From the NCBI GenBank assembly GCA_027886185.1, contig WOAB01000093.1:6386001-6450000 (forward strand): a stretch of 64,000 nucleotides of DNA, written 5' to 3'. Under the pieces are notes generated by a model that worked only from the letters and a program-made list of their open reading frames with translations, made no database searches and was not told the origin of the DNA. Below, one piece after another: positions 56,167 to 64,000 of this stretch. How positions within the stretch are numbered: position 1 is the first letter of the stretch; each line of letters begins with the position of its first letter. A program made the translations under genes and the position numbers. This stretch comes from Rheum nobile. Lineage: Eukaryota > Streptophyta > Magnoliopsida > Caryophyllales > Polygonaceae.

Positions 56167-57119
56167 AATGACAGTAATTGAATACGTTGGGGTCAAAGAG
56201 CTAGGCAAAGAGGACTTATAAACCAAAGACGGGGTCACCACGGGGCGGTATAAATCACCGCGGGGCGGCGATGAAGGCCAAGTACTTCCATTGAAAGGTA
56301 TCGTCGGGTCGCGGTGGGGCTGCCGTGGGGCGGTACTGTTCACCGTCTTCTCCAAATAAAAAAAACACGACTCGCGCGAGGCGGTGCTATTCCAACTCGA
56401 GGCGGCCACTAGTCGATCACTTCTCTCTCTGTCTCCGATGAGCCTAACAACATTCAACTTCCTCCAATCACACCGCCAAAACTTCAAAACACTGCCCTTC
56501 TACTAAATAACACCATGGGGTAGTCGAACGGGTGCAAGGTGGTGGTATGGGAATGGGAATTTGAAATTGGGGTCAAGTATCTTCCACTACCAAGGCTTAG
56601 AACAAGGGAGAGTTGGGGGTTTGAGGTTTTAGGTTGAGAGTGTGAGAGGGAAAAGGAGAGTGCGGCAGAGGGAGAGAGAATGGAGGAAAAAGAATGAGGG
56701 GATTAGGGTCTAGCGGGAGTGTTTAATGGGTAATGGACGTAAATACAGGTACCGGACCGCGGGGCGATCCAACTGACACCGTCAAATCCTTCGTATCCAA
56801 CTTGGAAAAAAAAAAAAAAAAAAATTTCAGGATTGAGTGAAATTACCTAGGCCTCACCGCGAGGCGGTGGGGTTCACCGCGGGGTAGTGAAGTGTGCCGC
56901 GGGGTGGTCGTGAGGTTCTTGGGGAGTTAAACTCGCCTCCATTTACTTTCGTACCTGAAACGTTAGCAGCAGGCGAACGAAACAAAGCAAAAGAAACTAC
57001 GGAAAAGTCTAGGGGGAGAAGAAATCAAAATAAGAGGGAAAAAGAAAGGGAAATACCTCGGGTTGCCTCCCGAGCAGCGCCTTGGTTAACGTCGTTGGCT
57101 CGACGCAGGCTGTGGCCTA
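56167..57119 (-). other. Element A gap between integrase and env-position ORF
   Basis: It holds two clusters of CCGCGGGGCGG-type motifs (56230-56400 and 56755-56910), an A-run at 56803-56823, and the phrase TTGCCTCCCGAG near 57063, which H also keeps. No coding signal other than the upstream extension of the env-position frame. Confidence 0.6.
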
Positions 57120-58408
57120 TTAGGTTTCAGCTTCAGGGGCCTCAAAACTTACCGCATCAACATGGGTCGGGTCAAAGCCTTCATAATAAGGTTTCAATCT
57201 GTGGCCGTTCACTTTGAAAATGTTGTAAGTCTTGGGGTTAATCAATCTGATGGCGCCATGGGGGTGTACTTCAGCAATTTCATAAGGGCCTGTCCACTTG
57301 GATCGCAGTTTCCCAGCAAAGAGCTTAAGCCGAGATTGAAAAAGGAGGACCTTATCCCCTGGCTTAAAATCCTTTCTCAGAATTTGCTTGTCATGCCACT
57401 GCTTGGTCTTCGCCTTATAGCTGACCGAGTTCTCATACGCCTCAAGGCGCAACTCCTCGAGCTCTTGCAGATGTAGCTTCCTGAAATCTCCCACTTCATC
57501 CAGTTGCATGTTGCATTTCTTTATTGCCCACCATGCTTTATGCTCAAGCTCTACAGGGAGGTGCAAGCTTTTCCAAAAACTAACCGAAAAGGAGACATTC
57601 CTATTGGAGTTTTGAAAGCTGTGCGGTATGCCAACAGTGCATCATTGAGTTTGGTGCTCCAATCCTTCCGATTAGCTGCAACCGTTTTCTCTAGGATAGA
57701 TTTAATCACTCTGTTGGAGTTCTCGGCCTGCCCATTAGTTTGAGGGTGATAGGCCGTGGAGATTCTCTGGGTGACGTGATACTTCTTCAGCAGGGCAGTC
57801 ACTGTCTTGTTGTAGAAATGGGTACCCCTGTCACTAATTAAAGCTTTGGGTATCCCAAATCTTGAGAAAATGTTCTCCTTAAGAAAACCTGCCACAACTT
57901 TAGAATCATCAGTCCTGGTGGCCTTCGCTTCCACTCACTTGGAAACGTAGTCCACCGCAAGCAATATATAAAGATTCCCATGAGAGCTAGGAAATGGTCC
58001 CATAAAGTCCATACCCCAAACATCAAAGACCTCACAAAAGATTAATGATGATTGTGGCATTTCATTCCTTCTGGTGATATTTCCAACCCTTTGGCATCGG
58101 TCATGGGATTTGCAAAAGGTGTAAGCATCCCGAAAGACGTGTGGCCAATAAAATCCTGCCTCCAATACCTTCCTAACAGTCCTATTTGCTCCAAAATGAC
58201 CCCCATATGCTTCAGAATGACAGAAGTTAAGGACAGATTGTACCTCATTGTCCGAAATACATCGGCATACTACCTGATCGACACAATGCTTCCAAAGGTA
58301 GGGATCATCCCAAACATAGTAACGGGCCTCTCTTCGTACCTTCGCCTTTTGAGCTCTGGTGTAATCTGGGGGTAGTTCCTCTCGTACCAAATAGTTCACG
58401 ATATCTGC
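57120..58408 (-). pseudogene. Element A integrase
   Basis: The zinc-binding part (HSEAYGGHFGANRTVRKVL ... CKSHDRCQRVG) is followed by the core GMDFMGPFPSSHGNLYILL. After a TGA at 57937-57935 in place of the expected TGG, it resumes with ALISDRGTHFYN and STAYHPQTNGQAENSNR, covering the D,D,E residues. A one-base loss near 57563 shifts the frame before LPVELEHKAWWAIKKCN. The C-terminal SH3-like part ends at 57120. Confidence 0.93.
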
Positions 58409-60814
58409 TTACCATGGTCTGAAAGAACGGATTCCGAAGACGTCCTTGGCTATGTGAGGAGAGGAGTCAGAAGTGTCTACAGAGCAAAGTGTGACACCCG
58501 AGATGTTGCCGCGGGGCGGTGTTGTCGCCGCGGGCCGCGGTGAGCTTTCCTGGTTCTCAAGTAAATATGACGCCGGGTCGCGGTGAGCGTCACCGCGGGG
58601 CGGTGAATCCTCCAGATTCATACTGGCTACAAGTCGCCGGGTCGCGGTAATGGGGACCGCGGGGCGGTGGTTACTTCCTGAACTTTCTTCGATCATAAAG
58701 AGTGTGTCGTCTGGGAAGGTTCCATGAATGGGGTTCTGTTTTCCGGGCTTATCTTCCTCATGTACGAGTCTACTCAGGTGATCAGCTACTAGGTTCTCCG
58801 CTCCCTTCTTATCACGGATGTCCACATCAAATTCAGTGAGAAGGAGAACCCATCGGATTAATCTTGGCTTTGCTTCTTTCTTCGTCATTAGGTAACGAAG
58901 AGCAGCGTGATCTGTATAGATAATCACCTTGACTCCCAAAAGATATTGCCTAAACTTCTCCAAGGCAAAGATAACTGACAGCATCTCCTTCTCAGTAGTG
59001 GAGTAGTTCCTCTGGGCTCCATTCAGAGTCATGGAGGCATAATGAATCACATGGGAGGCACGTCCCACTTTCTTTCCTAGAACTACTCCAACTGCATAGT
59101 CACTGGCGTCACACATTATCTCAAATGGGCGAGACCAGTCAGGTGCCTGAATGATAGGTGCACTTGTCAGGCGTTCTTTCAAGCAATCAAACGCCTTCTT
59201 ACACTCATCTGTAAATGCATAGGTCACCTCCTTCTTCAGTAGCTCGCATAGGGGTGAAGAGATCTTAGAGAAGTCCTTGATAAATCTTCGGTAAAAACCT
59301 GCATGACCTAAAAAGGAACGCACTTTACGTACATTAGTAGGATAAGGCAAAGACTGAATTACATCAATCTTCGCCTTATCGACCTCAATACCCCTGGCAG
59401 AGACAATATGACCAAGTACTATTCCCTGTTCTACCATAAAATGACACTTTTCATAATTCAAAACCAAATTGCTTTCAACACATCTTTTAAGTACAAGTGC
59501 CAAATGGTTCAAACATGAATCAAAGCTAGTCCCATGCACTGCAAAGTCATCCATGAATACCTCAATAAATTTCTCAACATATTCAGAGAAGATACTAACC
59601 ATACATCGTTGAAATGTACCGGGTGCGTTACACAATCCGAATGGCATTCTGCGGTATGCAAAGGTGCCAAAGGGACATGTAAAAGTGGTTTTCTCCTGGT
59701 CTTCTGGCGTAATGGCCACCTGAAAATATCCTGAATACCCGTCGAGAAAGCAGTAATAGGGACGCCCAGTAAGGCGTTCTAGCATTTGATCAATAAAGGG
59801 CAAGGGAAAATGGTCTTTCCGAGTTACCGCATTCAGCTTACGGTAGTCAATGCATACCCTCCATCCTGTGGTGGTCCTTGTGGGCACTAAATCTCCTTGT
59901 TGATTCTCCACTATAGTGATACCTCCTTTCTTAGGAACAACCTGGGTTGGGCTTACCCATTGTCTATCTGAAATAGGGAAGATCATATCAGCTTTGAGGA
60001 GTTTCAGTACTTCTTTCTTCACCACTTCCATCATTGGAGGGTTGAGCCTTCTCTGTGGCTGCCTGGACGGTTTGGCTCCATCTTCAAGTAGAATCCTATT
60101 CATACAAGTCGAGGGACTTATCCCTTTTATGTCTGTAATGGTCCATCCAATCACAGTCGTGTACTCCCTGAGCACGCCTAATAGCTTTATTTCCTGGTCT
60201 GCAGATAGCTTACTAGACACAATGACTGGCAGAGTGTCGTTGGCTCCAAGAAAGGCGTATTTGAGATGATCTGGCAATGACTTCAATTCAATTTCGGGGG
60301 CCTGTACAACAGAGGGAACAAGCTTCTCGCTTGGATTTAGTAAATTGGGGCCAACGCCCAAAGGATCCAAAGGATACTTACCATATGCATCCAGTTGAGC
60401 TATGACTTCCTGCATGTTAGATGGTAAAGAGTATTCCTCATGGGATAAATCCAAATTATTCTCAACAATGGATTGCAACTCATCAGGACCAAAAATATCA
60501 AATACATCTTGTGCAATAGAGTCAATCACCTCAATTGAGCATAAAGAATGGTCTTCATTGGGGTATTTCATAGCTTCATATATGTTATATTCCACCTTCT
60601 CTCCATCAAATTCCATGGAAAGTGTCCCACTTTGTAAATCAAGTTTAGTCTTAGCAGTTTTCAAAAATGGCCTACCTAACAGTATAGGGGTTGCCTTTGT
60701 ATTTGTTTCCATATCTAAGACATAAAAATCTGCAGGAAATATTAATTTATCAACCATAACAAGAACGTCCTCTACTACCCCTCTAGGGTAGACACTAGAC
60801 CTATCAGCTAATTA
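58409..60814 (-). pseudogene. Element A protease end, RT and RNase H
   Basis: The frame gives the end of protease (LIFPADFYVLDM, PILLGRPFLKTAKTKL), RT with CIDYRKLNAVTRKDHFPLP, FLDGYSGYFQV, MPFGLCNAPGTFQRC and the catalytic box VFMDDF, then RNase H (IMCDASDYAVGVVLG, YTDHAALRYL). Between RNase H and integrase lies a linker encoded by GC-rich motifs (NHRPAVPITATRRL, DSPPRGDAHRDPA). It ends at TAA 58411-58409, where tyrosine is expected. A TAA at 60814-60812 separates it from the protease start. Confidence 0.95.
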
Positions 60815-61285
60815 AATTACAATTCCTGTTTCCTGCAGAGGTCCAAGTCCAAGAGATTCATAGAGGGAAAATGGCAAGACATTAATGGAGGCACCAAGAT
60901 CAAGCATAGCTCTTTCAAACTTAGTGTCACCAATGATGCAAGGGATGCTCCACATACCTGGATCGCCGCACTTCTTTGGCATACGCCTCTGGAATACAGC
61001 GGATACACGTTCGCTAACCTTGACTTTTTCCTTACCCTTCAGCTTCTGGTTTCTTTTGATGGTGCATAGCTCCTTCAGAAACTTAGCGTACCTCGGTACA
61101 CTCTTGACAAGCTTGAGGAGTGGGATGTTCACCTCACATTTGCTGAAAGTGTCGAAGAGATCCTTGTCGTCAATCACTCTCCGTTCCTTTAGTGCCTCCG
61201 AAAAGGGGGCATGGGGCTTTTCCGATCCAAGAGGAGGGAAATTAGGACGAACATAGGTGTCCTCTTCTTCATCATGATCGATCTA
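60812..61285 (-). pseudogene. Element A protease, first part
   Basis: Sequence from 61282: DEEEDTYVRPNFPPLGSEK, KCEVNIPLLKLVKSVPRYA, then IGDTKFERAMLDLGASINV with the DLGAS active site. TAG at 61285-61283 and TAA at 60814-60812 flank it, both explicable as CAG and CAA changed by C-to-T. Confidence 0.9.
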
Positions 61286-62602
61286 TGGGCTTTCACCGCG
61301 GGGCGTTGGTTCCACCGCGGGGCGGTGCTCTTGGCCGTGGGGCGGTGGTATTGGCTCCACATAACTGGCCGGTTTCGCCGGGTTGCGGTGTTGGGGACCG
61401 CGGGGCGGTGGTTTATGCCCATCGTCAATTCCAATCATGTTGTCCTTCTCATCAGTAGGAGCGACTTGCAACTTCTTGCCACTTCGGAGGGTAACCGCAT
61501 TTACACTTTCGTCTGCAACCCTTTTGTCCAATCTGGTTACCGCATCTGTCAACTGACCCATTTGTGCCCTCATGCTCTCGATGTTGGCCTCAGTTGTTTG
61601 TACATGAGTTGCAAAGTGCTTTGTTAAGGTCTTGAGCATGTCGTCAGTCGAAGGGGAACTACGAGTTTGAGGAGCAGCTGGTGGCTCATCACGGTGAGGT
61701 TGTGATGGTGGTTGTAACTGTTGTTGATCAAGTCGAGGTCTAATAGACCCGTAGCCTCCAGCAGCATACACCTCAGCAGTGGTGACGTCCTAAAGTTGGG
61801 GACAAGCACTGGTGTTGTGAAATGGGTCAATGCAAATTCCACAGACATTTTGTTGTTGAGGGGTTTCTGTTTTACTCATTTTCACAATAACCTCCTTCAA
61901 TGAAGCAATTTCCTGTAATAAATGTGAATCATTGGAGATGACAGCAGGAACTTCTTTAAACCTTGGAGCTTCATCAAAATCCCTTGTGCTCTCGGCCATA
62001 TCATGAAGTTTAGTCATGGCTGCATCAGGAGTCATATTCAGGATACTACCACCACAAGTAGCATCTATAATTCTTCTTTCATCATCCAGCATCCCGTTGT
62101 AAACATAGAGTACCAGAGCTTTCTTGTCAAAACCATGGAACGGGCAACTAGAACAGAGTCGTTCGAACCGCTCACAATAGTTGTAAAGGGTCTCCTCCTC
62201 TCCTTGTTCAATGCTGGCAATCGCCCTTTTCAAGGTATTCGCCATTTTGGCTGGAAAATAACGCGTGAGGAAAGCTTTATGTAGCTTAGCCCATGAATCT
62301 ATGCTTCCGCCAGGCATATGATAATACTAGTCCTCAGCATCGTCTTTAAGAGTGAACCCGAAGGCTCTCATTTTAATTTGATCCTCAGTGACGTCGGCTG
62401 GTTTGATGCTCATAATGACGTTGTGGAATTTACCCAAATGAACAATGGGGTCTTCTTCACTTCGTCCATAATATCTCGGGAGCAACCGTATCACTCATGT
62501 TCTGAGCTCATACGTCACACCATCAGCAAGGGGTGGAATGATTACAGCCAATGGCTGTTGTATCAGATCTGGCGCAGTCAACTGTCGGAGTGTCTGAGCC
62601 AT
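61286..62602 (-). pseudogene. Element A Gag
   Basis: ATG at 62602 (MAQTLRQLTAPDL). The Gag core reads DQIKMRAFGFTLKDDAED, a TAG near 62318 in place of TGG, then MPGGSIDSWAKLHKAFLTRY, ETLYNYCERFERLCSSCPF and ERRIIDATCGGSI. A CCHC-like motif CGICIDPFHNTSAC precedes TAG 61792-61790 (expected CAG). A coiled coil and LRSGKKLQV follow, then a linker with HRPAV-type repeats encoded by GC-rich motifs. A further TGA lies at 62497-62495. Confidence 0.92.
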
Positions 62603-62717
62603 TCGTACCTGTCTCTGTATCAACTTCAACAAGTAGCGAATCAGTAGCAAAGGTGCAGACCGTAAGATAGATCCACACCGCAGTCAATCACAAATAATCA
62701 CAAACGGAGTATTTGAC

Positions 62718-62734
62718 TCCCTGGCAACGACGCC
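62718..62734 (-). other. Element A primer-binding site, tRNA-Asp type
   Basis: In element sense it reads TGGCGTCGTTGCCAGGG, matching the complement of the plant tRNA-Asp 3' end at 15 of 17 bases, starting six bases after the LTR boundary. Confidence 0.85.
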
Positions 62735-62739
62735 AAATT

Positions 62740-63956
62740 TGACAAGGTCGGAAACCGATGTCGTTTTCCTGTCAAAGAAATCCTAATTCACCTACTAAAG
62801 AGTATAGCAAGCAAGTCAGGGTCGATCCCACAGGGAGTCGGTTATCTGTATGCAATAACGTGTGACTGACAAGTAACAGGGGGGTTTTAGAGTAATTGCA
62901 AAGTAACAAAGACGCAAGATTTAACAAACGAAGAAATATGATGAGGAAAAGTATTCCACTAGACAAATATCCACACAGCAGATGAAACAGGTTGATCACT
63001 AAAAACTATCGTTCCAAGTTCTTTTTACAATCTTATAGTTGTTCCCACCCTGATCTTAAGTACTATCGATTCTCACAGTTGTCGATAGACTTATTACTAT
63101 GTCATTGGTAAAGTACCACCGATTCTCACAGTTGTCGGTAGACTTTACCACTAACACAACAATAGCAATTCACACAAGGATATAGGATACATGCAAATAG
63201 AAGGACACCCTACTACTTAGCATGCAAATAATTCTCACTCACGATTGCACGCTCGGAACCCCTATACGCAACAATCGTGTTTGCCACTAGATATGCACTC
63301 GGAACCCCTATATGCAAATCCTAGCACTATGATAGATGTCAAAAAACCTAGTTAGCTACGCTAGAAGAATCAACACAAATCGATAGACAATATGCTCAAG
63401 AGAATTAAACCAACTTTATAAGATATAGAACGAGGAATAGAAATCTCACAACCAATTCATTACAGTTCTTCAATTGTCTAGCGAAACAAAGGTGTTTAGC
63501 TCTCCATTCGTTCAAACCCTAGAAGTGGAATGAATAAAAGAGAGGACCGAACTCCTTCTCAAAACTAGAAAAGATTCTTAAATAGGTTTTAGAAAATTAA
63601 CCTAGCAAATAAAATAAGGAAATAAAATAATAGCAAATATAATATCCGAAAATGCTAAAATCGGAAATAAATAATCGCTGGCCGCGAGGCGTCGACCTCC
63701 ACCGCGGGGCGGTGGCTTCGCTTGTGCTGCCTTCTCTGAGATCCACCGCCGGGTCGCGGTGGCTTGTGGCGCGGGGCGGCAAGACCAGCTTCTTCAAGTC
63801 TTCATCTTCTATCTTCTCCACTAAGCTGTAAATCCTATGATATCTTCACTTCTCAACTATTCTTCTGGATTACAGACTTAGCCTAAATCTACACCAAAAC
63901 TCCATCTAAATCACGTCAATAATCACTAGTTAAGGTGCCTGAATTGGCACCTATCA
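62740..63956 (-). repeat. Element A 5' LTR
   Basis: It is 1217 bp. In element sense it starts TGATAGGTGCC. GC-rich motifs (63684-63780) lie upstream of a TATA-like CTATTTAAG (63578-63586). Four stem-loops lie downstream (63057-63325), inside what should be the transcribed R/U5 part. Confidence 0.95.
63057..63325 (-). other. Four stem-loops in the element A 5' LTR
   Basis: SL4 (63057-63093) and SL3 (63109-63148) carry the loop CAACTGTGAGAA in element sense. SL2 (63240-63279) and SL1 (about 63283-63325) carry TATAGGGGTTCCGAG. Compared with K, stem positions differ in pairs: SL3 has C-G where K has T-A, and SL2 has G-C where K has A-T. Confidence 0.7.
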
Positions 63957-64000
63957 CTGTACCCCATGCACTCGCGGTTATCATGCGTCTTAGATTGATG
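63957..64000 (-). pseudogene. Element C gag-protease junction, continues outside window
   Basis: The 44 bases give KTHDNRECMGYRSP in frame with the protease at 53094 after removal of A. The HDxxEC pattern is like the zinc-binding end of Tat Gag. Confidence 0.6.

Larger units (their letters stand above)
53095..63956 (-). mobile_element. Element A: Athila-like retrotransposon with env-position ORF (TSD CTGTA)
   Basis: LTRs at 53095-54264 and 62740-63956 and perfect CTGTA flanks (53090-53094, 63957-63961) bound a 10862-bp element inserted in C. The PBS (CCCTGGCAACGACGCCA, 62718-62734) matches tRNA-Asp with two mismatches, next to the right LTR. Order in element sense: gag, protease, RT, RNase H, integrase, a ~0.95-kb gap, an env-position ORF, and a 0.8-kb 3' region. 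Protease DLGAS and RT FMDD fit Athila. GC-rich motifs are scattered at five places. Gag-pol has several stops and one frame shift. Confidence 0.96.
19751..64000 (-). mobile_element. Element C: Tat-like Ty3/gypsy element, heavily nested, runs off right edge
   Basis: Segments of C are the 3' LTR (19751-20257 and 38338-38417), an antisense gene-like unit (38418-39650), RNase H/RT (39650-41242), protease (41243-41814 plus 52646-53094) and the gag-protease junction (63957-64000 and beyond). They are separated by solo LTR E with D inside it, by B, and by A. Frames join correctly across the B and A insertion sites. Two successive RNase H domains (the second archaeal-type) identify the Tat lineage. 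The left flank would carry the target duplication ATAGT (19746-19750), which cannot be checked because the 5' end is outside. The integrase is deleted. Confidence 0.82.

Noticed and set aside
1..64000. tRNA, rRNA or other classical RNA genes
   Set aside because: No cloverleaf or rRNA-like segment was seen; tRNA-like words are primer-binding sites beside LTRs.

Overview
The window is repeat-dense plant nuclear DNA and shows no intact host gene. The evidence is plant-lineage Ty3/gypsy retrotransposons (Athila-like, Tat-like, Tekay-like and another chromovirus-like element), primer-binding sites matching plant tRNAs, a plant-type L1 LINE, and pseudogene fragments resembling plant aspartate carbamoyltransferase and the plant METTL14-like m6A methyltransferase. 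The species cannot be named from sequence alone; a eudicot is an inference. Lineage names rest on motifs read by eye, not on a search.

Left part (1-14280). A truncated LTR (L) is interrupted by a solo LTR (K, target-site duplication CATAT). A decayed Ty1/copia 3' end follows, then a ~60-bp tandem array. Next come fragments of host genes on the minus strand: METTL14-like, aspartate carbamoyltransferase, and an unrecognised two-exon gene. A truncated LINE lies between them. A compact 2.7-kb LTR element (M, TSD AGTAT), an AT-rich possible TIR element and the 5' LTR and leader of a plus-strand element (J) complete this part.

Middle part (14281-38417). J is interrupted by G (minus, TSD ATAAG), which keeps gag and protease but has no RT, RNase H or integrase. 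J is then entered by C, a minus-strand Tat-like element that runs off the right edge. The 3' LTR of C is split by a solo Tekay-like LTR (E). E is split by a full-length Tat-like element (D, plus, TSD GTTAC). The RT of D is split by an Athila-like gag-protease element (H, minus, TSD AGTAT), and H carries a solo LTR (I, TSD GGCGC). The order J > C > E > D > H > I is six layers of insertion.

Right part (38418-64000). C continues with an antisense gene-like unit, RNase H/RT, and protease. Its protease is split by a Tekay-like element (B, minus, TSD GCTCT) and its gag-protease region by an Athila-like element with an env-position ORF (A, minus, TSD CTGTA).

All long coding regions are damaged, mostly by nonsense changes explicable as C-to-T (CAG to TAG, CGA to TGA, TGG to TAG/TGA). 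Exceptions are two accessory ORFs that remain open: an acidic ORF upstream of gag in B and the env-position ORF in A. The most unusual signals are hairpins at equivalent LTR positions in several families, with preserved loops and compensatory stem changes; family-specific GC-rich palindromic motifs recurring in LTRs and polyprotein linkers; and a spliced antisense gene within D.
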